From Bradyrhizobium sp. ORS 278 (GTDB lineage Bacteria > Pseudomonadota > Alphaproteobacteria > Rhizobiales > Xanthobacteraceae), in contig NC_009445.1 of NCBI RefSeq assembly GCF_000026145.1, positions 5,920,501 to 5,984,500 of the forward strand: a DNA stretch of 64,000 nucleotides. Reading direction: 5' to 3'. This document shows, one piece after another, positions 36,500 through 45,359 of the stretch. Made by a program: the position numbers and the translations under genes. Under the pieces are notes generated by a model that ran no database searches, was not told the DNA's origin, and saw only the letters and a program-made list of their open reading frames with translations. Every line of letters starts with the position of its first letter. The stretch's first letter is position 1.

Positions 36500-39031
36500 A
36501 TGGATTCGCCTTGCCGCGTCAGCAATCTTTTGCGTGAATCGATGTCGAAGCGTCCCATGACGAAGCCTGCCCGCGTGACCGACCGCTGCTTTGCTCGCTC
36601 CCGAACGGCGTCGACGGACTCGCGCCGCGTGCGGGCCCTCAGGAGGAGCCCCGCTGCGCTCGCCGTGTGCGTTGTGCTGGCCGCCGGGGCGGTCCTGCCG
36701 GCGACCGCGTACGCCCAGAGCTTCACCTACAATCCGCTCCCGCCGAAGCCGCCGCCACCGCGCGTCGCCAACGACAACCAGATGCTGGTGCAGGCGACCA
36801 CCGTCGAATACGACGCCAACAATTCGCGCGTCGCGGCGGTCGGCAACGTGCAGCTGTTCTACAACGGCTCCTCGGTCGAGGCCGACCGGGTGATCTACGA
36901 CCAGAAGACCAAGCGCCTACATGCGGAAGGCAACATCCGCATGACCGACGCCGACGGCAAGATCACCTACGCCGACAGCCTCGATCTCTCCGACGACTAC
37001 CGCGATGGCTTCGTCGATTCCTTGCGCGTCGAGACCGAGGACCAGACGCGAATGGCCGCGACCCGCGCCGACCGCAGCAAGGGCAACACCACGGTCTTCG
37101 AGAACGGCGTCTACACCGCCTGCGCGCCGTGCCGGGACGATCCGAAAAAGCCGCCGCTGTGGCAGGTGAAGGGGGCGCGGATCATCCACGACCAGACCGA
37201 GAAGATGCTGTATTTCGAGAACGCCCAGCTCGAAATGTTCGGCGTCCCGCTCGCCTACATCCCGTATTTCTCGACGCCCGATCCGACGGTCAAGCGCAAG
37301 AGCGGCTTCCTGATGCCGGGCTTCTCGCAGAACAACGCCTATGGCATCGGCGTCGACATCCCCTATTACTGGGCGATCGACGGGAGCTACGACGCGACCT
37401 TCACGCCGCGCCTCACCTCCAGGCAGGGCGTGCTGGTTCAGACCGAATTCCGCCAGCGGCTCGACAATGGCAGCTATCAGGTGCGCTTCTACGGCATCGA
37501 TCAGCTCGATCGCAACGCCTTCGCCGGACAGCCGGGCGATCGCCAGCTGCGCGGCGGCATCGACAGCAGGGGCCAGCTCGCGCTGTCGGACAAATGGACG
37601 TTCGGCTGGGACGGCGTCCTGCTGTCCGACTACACGTTCCTGTCGGACTATCGGCTCGTGCAGTACCGCGATCCGTTCAACGCCTTCATGACTCTGCCGA
37701 CGGAAGCGATCTCGCAGCTGTATCTGACCGGCGTCGGCAGCCGCAGCGTCTTCGACATCAGGGCGATGCACTATCTGAGCTTCTCGGGCAACCAGCAGAC
37801 AGTTCCGATCGTCTATCCGGTGCTGGACTATTCAAACGTGCTGAACTCTCCCGTGCTCGGCGGCGAGTTCAGCACCAAGACCAACTTCGTCAATCTCACC
37901 CGCGAGCAGGCGGTGTTCGATCCGGTCACCACCACGGCCAACACCAACGGCCTGTGCACGACGGCCTCGGCGGATCCGCTGGCGCGGCTGCCATCGCAGT
38001 GCCTGCTGCGCGCGGCGCCCGGCACCTATACGCGGCTGACCGCGCAGGCGGAGTGGCGGAAGTCGTTCACCGATCCGATGGGCGAGATCTGGACGCCGTT
38101 CGCGATCCTGCGCGCCGACGCGATCAATGCCAACGTAACCGCGCAGCCTGGCGTCGGCAACTTCCTGCCGACCGGCGATACCCAGGCGTTGCGGGTGACG
38201 CCGACGGTCGGCCTGGACTATCGCTACCCGTTCATCAACGTGCAGTCATGGGGCACCACCACGGTCGAGCCGATCGCGCAGCTCATCGTCCGGCCGAACG
38301 AGACCTCGGCCGGCCGACTGCCGAACGAGGACGCGCAGAGCCTCGTGTTCGACGCCAGCAATCTGTTCAGCGTCGACAAGTTCTCCGGCTACGACCGCGT
38401 CGCGGGCGGCGGCCGCGCCAATATTGGCGCGCAGGCGACAACGCAGTTCGATCGCGGCGGCACCGTCAATCTGCTGTTCGGCCAGTCGACCCAGCTGTTC
38501 GGGCTGAACTCCTACGCCGTCCAGGACGCCAACAACACCGGTATCGGTTCCGGTCTCGACAAGACCATGTCCGACTACGTGACGCGGGTGGACTATTCGC
38601 CGAACCGGACCTACACACTCAGCATGCGCAGCCGGCTCGACGAACAGAGCCTCAACGTCCAGCGCTTCGAGGCCGAGGGCAAAGTCAATTTCGACCGCTG
38701 GTCCGCGGCGCTGACCTACGGCAACTACGCGGCCCAGCCGGCGATCGGCAATCTCGACCGGCGCGAGGGCCTGCTCGGCAACGGCTCGGTCAAGGTGGCG
38801 CAGAACTGGGTCGTCTCCGGCGGCGCGCGCTGGGATCTGGTGGCCAACAAGATGAACCAATATCTCGTCGGCGCCGGCTATGTCGACGACTGCTTCACCT
38901 TGGCCGCGAGCTATGTCACCTCGACGAGTTACGCCATCGCCGGCGCGACGCCGCAGACCAATCAGACAGTCATGCTGACCTTGGGGCTGCGGACCATCGG
39001 CAATGTGTCATTGCCGGTACCGGTCAATTAG
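36500..39031 (+). CDS. lptD: LPS-assembly protein LptD
   Basis: An 843-residue outer-membrane protein that inserts lipopolysaccharide at the cell surface with LptE. A basic N-region and a signal helix (AALAVCVVLAAGAVLPATAYA) precede the LptA/OstA-like domain (about 95-215, VQATTVEYDANNSRVAAVGN). The barrel domain follows, with the conserved TACAPCRDDPKKPPLW and FGVPLAYIPYFSTPDPT segments. A C-terminal Cys in YVDDCFTLAASY fits the disulfide system of the family. The start is uncertain: ATG 36500, 36542 or 36557. The usual neighbours (lptF, lptG, surA, pdxA) are absent here. Confidence 0.93.
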   Translation: MDSPCRVSNLLRESMSKRPMTKPARVTDRCFARSRTASTDSRRVRALRRSPAALAVCVVLAAGAVLPATAYAQSFTYNPLPPKPPPPRVANDNQMLVQATTVEYDANNSRVAAVGNVQLFYNGSSVEADRVIYDQKTKRLHAEGNIRMTDADGKITYADSLDLSDDYRDGFVDSLRVETEDQTRMAATRADRSKGNTTVFENGVYTACAPCRDDPKKPPLWQVKGARIIHDQTEKMLYFENAQLEMFGVPLAYIPYFSTPDPTVKRKSGFLMPGFSQNNAYGIGVDIPYYWAIDGSYDATFTPRLTSRQGVLVQTEFRQRLDNGSYQVRFYGIDQLDRNAFAGQPGDRQLRGGIDSRGQLALSDKWTFGWDGVLLSDYTFLSDYRLVQYRDPFNAFMTLPTEAISQLYLTGVGSRSVFDIRAMHYLSFSGNQQTVPIVYPVLDYSNVLNSPVLGGEFSTKTNFVNLTREQAVFDPVTTTANTNGLCTTASADPLARLPSQCLLRAAPGTYTRLTAQAEWRKSFTDPMGEIWTPFAILRADAINANVTAQPGVGNFLPTGDTQALRVTPTVGLDYRYPFINVQSWGTTTVEPIAQLIVRPNETSAGRLPNEDAQSLVFDASNLFSVDKFSGYDRVAGGGRANIGAQATTQFDRGGTVNLLFGQSTQLFGLNSYAVQDANNTGIGSGLDKTMSDYVTRVDYSPNRTYTLSMRSRLDEQSLNVQRFEAEGKVNFDRWSAALTYGNYAAQPAIGNLDRREGLLGNGSVKVAQNWVVSGGARWDLVANKMNQYLVGAGYVDDCFTLAASYVTSTSYAIAGATPQTNQTVMLTLGLRTIGNVSLPVPVN

Positions 39032-39092
39032 TCCTGTTTTTCCACTGGAACCAGCTGTTGTTTCTGGGTGCGCTCTCGCCGTCTCCACCACT

Positions 39093-39192
39093 GTCATGCT
39101 CCGCGAAGGCGGAGCATCCAGTACTCCGCGGCAGAGGATTTCGAACCGAGATGTCACGGCGTAATGGATCGTCCGCCTGCGCGGACGATGAC
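39093..39192. repeat. Dispersed palindromic element (two hairpins)
   Basis: ATGCTCCGC...GCGGAGCAT (39096-39117) and ATCGTCCGC...GCGGACGAT (about 39167-39189), separated by about 50 nt, with outer CTGTCATG and GATGACG ends. This is the arrangement of a well-represented Bradyrhizobium intergenic repeat. It lies between the lptD and P450 genes, which converge. Confidence 0.7.
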
Positions 39193-39250
39193 GGTGGAGA
39201 TCTGCATTCCGCCGATGTGACCAAGAGACTGTCAAGGCTCGTTTCGTCCG

Positions 39251-40429
39251 TCAGCGCCGTGTCGCATCCCACGTCACCGGCAGGTTGAGCAGGCCGCGAA
39301 ACGCCCAACCGCCGATGCGCACCGGCTCGGCGTCACGCAGCCGCAGGTTCTGCAGCCGCGCGAACAATGTCGGCAAGGCGACGTCGGCGATCATCGCGCG
39401 CGAGGCCCAGGCGCCGGCGCAGAAATGCGGGCCGGCGCCGAACGCGATGCTCTTGGAAACGTCGCGGCGGATGTCGAAGCGGTCCGGATCGATGAAGTGC
39501 GCCTCGTCGCGGTTGGCCGAGCCGAACATCAGGAACACCCGCTCCTCCGGTGCGAAGGCAATGTCGCGGATCGTCCAGGGTTTGGCGATGCGCCGCGGCG
39601 ACATGCCGATCGGCGAGATCCAGCGGGCATATTCCTCGAACACCTGCAGCCAGCGCACCGCTCCCGTGTTGGCGAGCGCGAGCTGCTCGGGATGCGTCAG
39701 CAAGGCCCATACCGTGCCGGCGATCGCATCGCGCGGCTCGTTCTGCCCGCCCGAGATCGCGAGCTTGATGTTGGCGCGGATGCTCTCCATCGGCATTTGC
39801 GCGGCGAGCATCACGCCGAGCAGGCTCTGGTTGGGCGCCGTCTCGAGCACCGGCAGCATGTCGTCGATCGCGGCATCGATGCCTGCCGTGGCGGCATTGC
39901 AGCGCGCCTCGACCGCGGGATCGCCGGTGTAGTTGGCAATGCCGTCGATCATCGCCTGCGACCACGCATTCATGTCCTGGAAGCGCATGTTGGTGAGGCC
40001 GGTGATCAGCTTCAGGCACTCGGCCGAGAACGGCAGCGCGAAATCTCTGACGAGATCGACCTCGGCGGCGGGGTCGAGCGCGTCGATCAGCCGGTCGGCA
40101 TGGGCCTGGAACTGCGCCAGCCAGTGCACGCGGACCGCGCGCGGCGACACCGCCGGCGCGATCGCCTGGCGCTCGGCCAGATGCGCTTCGCCGTCCTTGC
40201 GCATCATGTTGTGGCCCATCAGCCGGTTCATCAGCCCCTGCGGCTGGTGCGAGCTGAACACCTCGATCTGCTTCTCCGACACGAAGATGTCGTCGCGCCG
40301 GCACAGCAAGGTGCTGCCGAGCTGCGGCACGAACGCGATCGGCGCCTCCTTGCGCATCCGCGCCAGCGCCGGATAGGGATCGGCCCAGAACGTGACGGGA
40401 TCGATGTCGAAATGGGGTGCGGTGCTCAC
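39251..40429 (-). CDS. Cytochrome P450
   Basis: A 392-residue soluble bacterial P450. The haem loop is FGAGPHFCAGAWASR, with the Cys as thiolate ligand. The K-helix ExxR is EYAR (FEEYARW). The I-helix reads AISGGQNEPRDAI, in place of the common AGxxT acid-alcohol pair; this GGxNEPRD form is seen in some rhizobial P450s. It needs an external ferredoxin and reductase; none is adjacent. The start is GTG at 40429 with GGAGAGAAGG upstream. Substrate unknown. A LuxR-type regulator gene lies 91 nt upstream on the same strand. Confidence 0.92.
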   Translation of the reverse strand: MSTAPHFDIDPVTFWADPYPALARMRKEAPIAFVPQLGSTLLCRRDDIFVSEKQIEVFSSHQPQGLMNRLMGHNMMRKDGEAHLAERQAIAPAVSPRAVRVHWLAQFQAHADRLIDALDPAAEVDLVRDFALPFSAECLKLITGLTNMRFQDMNAWSQAMIDGIANYTGDPAVEARCNAATAGIDAAIDDMLPVLETAPNQSLLGVMLAAQMPMESIRANIKLAISGGQNEPRDAIAGTVWALLTHPEQLALANTGAVRWLQVFEEYARWISPIGMSPRRIAKPWTIRDIAFAPEERVFLMFGSANRDEAHFIDPDRFDIRRDVSKSIAFGAGPHFCAGAWASRAMIADVALPTLFARLQNLRLRDAEPVRIGGWAFRGLLNLPVTWDATRR

Positions 40430-40520
40430 GCCTTCTCTCCGGATCGGACGGCGCAGGCTAGCTGCGGGCGCGCGCGGCGTCTGTCCCGGTGATGGGTGAC
40501 ATCTTGTTGCAAGGCCGGGT

Positions 40521-41312
40521 TCAGTTCAGGGGCTTCTGAGCCGTCATCAGCCGTAGCGCGATCGCGAACAGCTCGTTCTGCGACGCGATGCCGAGCTTTT
40601 CATACGCCCGCTTGCGATAGGTGAAGACGGAGTTGAGCGCTATGCCGAGATCGCCGGCGATCGCCTCTGAGGTGAAGCCTTCGAGGATGCGGCGGCAGAC
40701 GTCCTTCTCGCGCGCGGTCAGCACCGACAGCGGCCCGCCTTCCGCGAACAGCCGCGCCAACTTGTCGGCAGGATTTTGCATGGTCGCATCGGCCTGGCAA
40801 TGCCGCGCGACGATGGCGGCGACGATTGGCGCGGCCGCCGTGATGCGCTGCCGCTGCTCCCTTGTGAAGCCGCCCTGCGCGGCCGTCCGATAGAAGTTCA
40901 CATAGGTGCAGTGGTCGCCGACCCAGATCGCGGTGGCCGCCTTGTCGACGATCTCGGAGTCCTCGAAGAACAGCTTGCGATAGCCCCTGGGATACATCCG
41001 GCGCGCGAAGTGCGGCAGCAGGATGTGACGCTGCGCCCCGCGCTCGCGGAAGATCACCTCGCGGTTGGGATCGGCGGTGTGGAAATGCTCCGAATAGGCG
41101 GTGCCGAGATCGGGCCCGATCGCGATGTTGCCGGTGCTAAGCAGGCAGCGCGCCGAGCGCTGGTCGGCGAAGGAGAACACCATGCAATGGCCGACATCGG
41201 CGACGGCGCGCAAGGTGTCGATCAGGACGGCTGGGAAGGACGGCTGGCCGATCGCAAGCACCAGCGCTCCGACGGCGCCGGTCGCATCGACGCCGGAGCT
41301 GATGGCCTCCAT
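40521..41312 (-). CDS. LuxR-type transcriptional regulator
   Basis: A 263-residue regulator. The C-terminal GerE/LuxR helix-turn-helix is at about 195-255 (LTAREKDVCRRILEGFTSEA then LGIALNSVFTYRKRAYEKLG). The N-terminal 180 residues form a sensor part of unclear type; there is no receiver domain or convincing autoinducer site. The ATG at 41312 follows GGGGAGGGA. It reads away from the solute-binding protein gene and towards the P450 gene, so either may be a target. Confidence 0.88.
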   Translation of the reverse strand: MEAISSGVDATGAVGALVLAIGQPSFPAVLIDTLRAVADVGHCMVFSFADQRSARCLLSTGNIAIGPDLGTAYSEHFHTADPNREVIFRERGAQRHILLPHFARRMYPRGYRKLFFEDSEIVDKAATAIWVGDHCTYVNFYRTAAQGGFTREQRQRITAAAPIVAAIVARHCQADATMQNPADKLARLFAEGGPLSVLTAREKDVCRRILEGFTSEAIAGDLGIALNSVFTYRKRAYEKLGIASQNELFAIALRLMTAQKPLN

Positions 41313-41492
41313 GATGGTCCCTCCCCGGATGTTCTGTTTGTTGCAGCCTAGCAGCAACGGCGGACAGCTGGAAGGCCGCCCGGCGTCACCAACCATGGGG
41401 ACAGACGCGCCGCGGCGGCAGGGCTAGGCTTCGCGGCTCGAAGTCCCGGCCGATCAACGCGCCGGGCACGCCACGCCCAACAGGGAGAAACC

Positions 41493-42641
41493 ATGATGAG
41501 AGCTGCGCTCACTGTGCTCGGCCTGGGCTTGACGATGGCGCTCGGCACGCCGGCGCAGGCCGACATCAAGGTCGGTATCGTGGTGTCCGCGACCGGCCCC
41601 GGCTCGGCGCTCGGACAGCCGCAGATCAAGGCGGTCGCTGCGCTGCCGAAGGAGATCGGCGGCGAGAAGATCGTCTACATCGCGCTCGACGACGAATCCG
41701 ACAGCGTCAAGGGCCTGCAGAACGCGCGCCGGCTGGTGATCCAGGACGGCGTCGACGTCATCATCGGCTCGTCGCTGACGCCGGTCACGATGCCGATGCT
41801 CGACGTCGCGCTGGAGAGCCGGACGCCGTTATTGTCGCTCGCGGCCTCGACCGCGATCGTGCAGCCGATGGACGACAAGCGGAAATGGGCGTTCAAGGTC
41901 GTGCCCAACGACGACCTCATGGCCGCGGCGATGCTGAAATACATCGCCAGGAGCGGCGTCAAGACATTGGGCTTCATCGGGGTCTCCGACGGCTACGGCG
42001 AGGGCTACTATCAGGAGGTGACGAAGCTGGCGCCGAAGCTCGGCATCACCGTCACGACCCATGAGGTGTATGCGCGCGGTGACACCAGCGCGAGCGGTCA
42101 GGCGCTGAAGGTGATCGCGACCAATCCGGACGCGGTGTTCATCGCCTCAGCCGGCACGCCGGCGGTGCTGCCGCAGCAGGCGCTACGCGAGCGCGGCTAT
42201 CAGGGTAAGATCTTCCAGACCCATGGCGTGGCGACACAGGAGTTCATCAAGCTCGGCAAGGACAGCGTCGAGGGCGCGATCTTCGCCGGCGAGGCGTTCT
42301 CGATCGCCGACGATCTCGCGCCCGAGGATCCGTTCCGCCGCGCCAACGACGCCTTCGTGTCGGCCTATCAGGCCGCCAACGGCGACAGGCCGAACATCTT
42401 CGCCGCACATCTCTGGGACACGGTGACGCTGTTGAAAGGCGCCATCCCCGGCGCGCTGAAGGCCGCCAAGCCGGGCACGCCCGAGTTCCGCGCCGCATTG
42501 CGCGACGAGCTTGAGCGCGGCAAGGACGTCTATCTCAACAACGGCCTCTCCACCATGAGCCCGACTGATCATAACGGCTATGATGAGCGCTCGGCGTTTC
42601 TGATCAAGGTCGAGGGCGGGAAATTCAGGCTGGTGAAGTAG
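41493..42641 (+). CDS. Periplasmic solute-binding protein (LivK-like, Peripla_BP_6)
   Basis: A 382-residue exported protein. Signal peptide 1-23 (MMRAALTVLGLGLTMALGTP, cut near AQA). The mature part follows the branched-chain amino-acid binding fold: IKVGIVVSATGPGSALG, DDESDSVKGLQNARRLV, VIIGSSLTPVTMPM, and VKTLGFIGVSDGYGEGY. The ligand is unknown; aromatic acids and amides are common for this group in Bradyrhizobium. No permease or ATPase gene lies in the window, so it must use transporter parts encoded elsewhere. It diverges from the LuxR gene. Confidence 0.9.
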   Translation: MMRAALTVLGLGLTMALGTPAQADIKVGIVVSATGPGSALGQPQIKAVAALPKEIGGEKIVYIALDDESDSVKGLQNARRLVIQDGVDVIIGSSLTPVTMPMLDVALESRTPLLSLAASTAIVQPMDDKRKWAFKVVPNDDLMAAAMLKYIARSGVKTLGFIGVSDGYGEGYYQEVTKLAPKLGITVTTHEVYARGDTSASGQALKVIATNPDAVFIASAGTPAVLPQQALRERGYQGKIFQTHGVATQEFIKLGKDSVEGAIFAGEAFSIADDLAPEDPFRRANDAFVSAYQAANGDRPNIFAAHLWDTVTLLKGAIPGALKAAKPGTPEFRAALRDELERGKDVYLNNGLSTMSPTDHNGYDERSAFLIKVEGGKFRLVK

Positions 42642-42683
42642 GCAAGCTCGTGATCGAAAGCATAGTCTGCCGCGCAGGCGGTG

Positions 42684-42905
42684 CACTCCCCTCCCCCCTG
42701 CGGGGAGGGGTCGGGGGGGGGTCCACGAGTCCGACTATCAACGATGTGCGATTGAGCGCGCGCGAGACAGCCTACATCTATATATCTAGATGGCGACTCG
42801 CTATTGACGGCCAAGCACATCTGCCGAACGTGAGCTTACAACTTAGTTCAGCGCTCGGGGACCCCCACCCCCGACCCCTCCCCGCAAGGGGGAGGGGGGC
42901 GCACT
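42684..42905. repeat. Inverted pair of CCTCCCC-rich repeats around an AT-richer core
   Basis: A left block (about 42684-42727: CTCCCCTCCCC, loop, GGGGAGGGG, then a G-run) and a right block (about 42857-42903) that is its inverted near-copy. Each block has an internal hairpin. The 130-nt core between them is AT-richer, with TCTATATATCTAGA near 42777-42790. It fills most of the gap between the solute-binding protein gene and the GMC oxidoreductase gene, and no gene is seen in it. Confidence 0.65.
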
Positions 42906-42954
42906 GGTCGTGCGGCATGACGCGGGCTCGAACGATAAGCGGCAACGGCCGGGG

Positions 42955-44589
42955 TTAGGCCGACAACCTCTCCCCCGCCTGCACCTTGCCCAGAATCAGA
43001 TCCGCCGCCCTGTCGCCGATCATCAGCGTGGCGGCGTTGAGGTTCGCCGAGATCATGCGCGGCATGATCGAGGCGTCGGCGATGCGGAGGCCCTGCAGGC
43101 CGTGGACGCGGAGCTGGTCGTCGACGGTGGCCCAGGTGGACTCGGCCGGTCCCATGCGGCAGGTGCAGCCGGGATGGAAAGTGGTGGTGGCGCGTTGGGT
43201 GGCGGCGGCGAGGAATTCGTCGTCGCTGTTCACCTTCGGACCTGGGAAGTCCTCATACGCGTAGTATGGCGCGAGCGGGGCCGAGGCGAGCAGCCGGCGC
43301 GCCAGCTTCATACCGGCGACGATGACGCGGCGGTCGAGCTCGGCGGTAAGGTAGTTGGTCTGAATCAGCGGCGGCGCGAACGGATCGGCGGAGCGGATGC
43401 GCACGTAGCCGCGGCTCTCCGGGCGCTGCTGCCAGGACGCCACCGTCATGCCCGGCTCGTCCTCGAGTTGGCCCTGCACGCCCTCCTTGTAGCTCGCCGG
43501 CGTGAAGGTGAGCTGCAGATCGGAGCTCTCGGCGGTCTCGCCGGAATGCCAGAAGCAGTAGACCATGGTCGGCGACAGCGACAGGATGCCCTTGCGCGTC
43601 ACCGCCCATTTCAGCGCCTCGCCCCACAGATTGAGGCCGCGCGCGAGCTCGTTGATGGTCTTGATGTTCTTGACGCGCGCCACCGTGCGCGGCGCGTAGT
43701 GATCCTGCAGGCCCTCGCCGACGCTCTTCAACGCGTGCCGCACTTCGATGCCGTGCTCCTGCAGCAGCTCGGGCGCGCCGATGCCGGAGAGCTGCAGCAG
43801 CTGCGGCGAGTTGTAGGTGCCGCCGGACAGGATGACCTCTTTCCGCGCGCGCACCTCGACGGGCACGCCGCCGCGTCCGCCGCGGTGATAGCGCACGCCG
43901 ACAGCGCGCTTGCCTTCGAGCATGATGCTCGTGGCATGCGCGTGGGTTCGGATCTCGACGTTCGGACGCTTGCTGGCGGGCTTCAGGAACGCCGTCGCCG
44001 AGGACACGCGGCGGCCGTTCTGGATGGTGCGCTGGACGTAGGAGACGCCTTCCTGGATGGCGCCGTTGTAGTCGGGATTGCGCGGAATGCCGAGCGACAC
44101 GGCGCCGTCCATGAAGGCTTCGCACAGCGTGTCCTTCCACTCCATGGTGGTGACATGAAGACTGCCGTCGCGGCCGCGATACTGCTCGTCGCCGGCGCCG
44201 ATGCGCTTCTCCATGCGCCGGAAGTGCGGCAGCACGTCGGAATAGCTCCAGCCGCGATTGCCCAGCTGTGCCCAGGTGTCGAAATCCTGGCTCTGGCCGC
44301 GGTTGTAGACGTGGCCGTTGATCGAGGACGAGCCGCCGAGCGTCTTGCCGCGCGGCGCGTAGATGCTGCGGCCGGCTGTGTAGGGCCCCGGCTCCTGCTG
44401 GTAGCCCCAATTGATGCTCTTCATGTAGAATGTCTTGATGAAGCCGGCCGGCAGATGGATGTAGGGATGCCAGTCGCGCGGACCCGCTTCCAGCACGCAC
44501 ACCGTCACCGACGGGTCCTCGCTGAGGCGGCTGGCGATCACGCAGCCGGCGGAGCCGGCGCCCACGATCACATAATCGAACGTATCCAT
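42955..44589 (-). CDS. GMC-family FAD oxidoreductase (choline dehydrogenase-like)
   Basis: A 544-residue flavoprotein. The ADP-binding motif is VIVGAGSAGCVIASRL (GxGxxG at 10-15). The GMC signature 1 is GKTLGGSSSINGHVYNRG, and the substrate-site His lies in the C-terminal FHPGCTCRMGP. It oxidises an alcohol to an aldehyde or ketone. It resembles BetA-like and alkyl-alcohol dehydrogenases; with no betB or betI nearby the choline assignment is not supported. The start is ATG 44589, directly before the FAD motif. Confidence 0.92.
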   Translation of the reverse strand: MDTFDYVIVGAGSAGCVIASRLSEDPSVTVCVLEAGPRDWHPYIHLPAGFIKTFYMKSINWGYQQEPGPYTAGRSIYAPRGKTLGGSSSINGHVYNRGQSQDFDTWAQLGNRGWSYSDVLPHFRRMEKRIGAGDEQYRGRDGSLHVTTMEWKDTLCEAFMDGAVSLGIPRNPDYNGAIQEGVSYVQRTIQNGRRVSSATAFLKPASKRPNVEIRTHAHATSIMLEGKRAVGVRYHRGGRGGVPVEVRARKEVILSGGTYNSPQLLQLSGIGAPELLQEHGIEVRHALKSVGEGLQDHYAPRTVARVKNIKTINELARGLNLWGEALKWAVTRKGILSLSPTMVYCFWHSGETAESSDLQLTFTPASYKEGVQGQLEDEPGMTVASWQQRPESRGYVRIRSADPFAPPLIQTNYLTAELDRRVIVAGMKLARRLLASAPLAPYYAYEDFPGPKVNSDDEFLAAATQRATTTFHPGCTCRMGPAESTWATVDDQLRVHGLQGLRIADASIMPRMISANLNAATLMIGDRAADLILGKVQAGERLSA

Positions 44590-44652
44590 CTCGTCTGTCG
44601 TCCCGGTCTCGTCATGCTGGCCGCGTGGCGCGGCACGGCGGCCATAGCGCGA

Positions 44653-45246
44653 TCAGCGCGGCTTGTCATGCAGTTGATAATCGAGATGCGCCTTCACGGT
44701 CGGCCATTCCGCCGCGGTGATGCTGTACACGACGGTATCCCGCAGCGTGCCGTTCGGCGCGATCTGGTGGCTGCGCAGGATGCCGTCCTGCTTGGCGCCG
44801 AGCCGCTCGATGGCGCGGCGGCTCTGGTGGTTGAAGAAATGCGTGCGGAACTCGACCGCGATGCAATCCATCGCCTCGAAGGCGTGCGCCAGCAACAGCC
44901 GCTTGCACTGCGTGTTCAGCGCGCTGCGCTGCACCCGCTTCGCATACCACGTCGAGCCGATCTCGACGCGGCGGTTGGCGGCGTCGACGTTCATGTAGGT
45001 GGTCATGCCGGCGACCTTGCCGTCGGCGTCGAGCACCGTGAACGGCAGCATGTGGCCCGTGGCGAACAGGCCGAGCCGGCGCTCGATCTCCTTGGCCATG
45101 GTCTCAGGTTTCGGAACTGCGGTGTACCAGAGAGTCCACAATTCGCCGTCGCTGACGGCCTCGACCAGCGCGTCGTGGTGGTCTGGCGAGAGCGGCACGA
45201 GGCTGGCGTGCGTGCCGCGCAGAGTGACCGGTTCGAGAAAGGGCAT
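44653..45246 (-). CDS. GNAT-family N-acetyltransferase
   Basis: A 197-residue RimJ/RimL-like acetyltransferase. It begins MPFLEPVTLRGTHASLVPLS; a strand with VEIGSTWYAKRVQRSALNTQ carries the conserved IGxTW/YxxxxxxTxxN pattern, followed by the acetyl-CoA helix (CKRLLLAHAFEAMDCIAVEF) and a RAIERLGAKQDGILR segment near the end. It probably acetylates a small amine or N-terminus; the substrate is unknown. The ATG at 45246 is next to a palindromic repeat, beyond which the reading frame is not protein. Confidence 0.88.
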   Translation of the reverse strand: MPFLEPVTLRGTHASLVPLSPDHHDALVEAVSDGELWTLWYTAVPKPETMAKEIERRLGLFATGHMLPFTVLDADGKVAGMTTYMNVDAANRRVEIGSTWYAKRVQRSALNTQCKRLLLAHAFEAMDCIAVEFRTHFFNHQSRRAIERLGAKQDGILRSHQIAPNGTLRDTVVYSITAAEWPTVKAHLDYQLHDKPR

Positions 45247-45257
45247 GTCAGCAAATC

Positions 45258-45341
45258 CGTCATTGCGAGGAGCGCAAGCGACGAAGCAATCCAGAAGCGC
45301 GTGCGCGGCCCTGGATTGCTTCGCTGACGCTCGCAATGACG
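45258..45341. repeat. Dispersed palindromic element
   Basis: CGTCATTGCGAGGAGCGCAA at the left end pairs with a right end that finishes CGCTCGCAATGACG, with GAAGCAATCCAG/CTGGATTGCTTC inside. The 84-bp element lies between the acetyltransferase and the lactonase genes. This GTCATTGCGAG type is one of the commonest repeats in rhizobial and other alphaproteobacterial genomes. Confidence 0.85.
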
Positions 45342-45359
45342 GCACTATCACGCGGAGCG

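Noticed and set aside
42955..44589. Specific call as choline dehydrogenase betA
   Set aside because: The GMC family is broad, and betB, betI or choline transport genes are not adjacent.
42910..45327. An 805-residue plus-strand frame
   Set aside because: Spans two minus-strand genes (GMC oxidoreductase and acetyltransferase) and a repeat; shadow of both.
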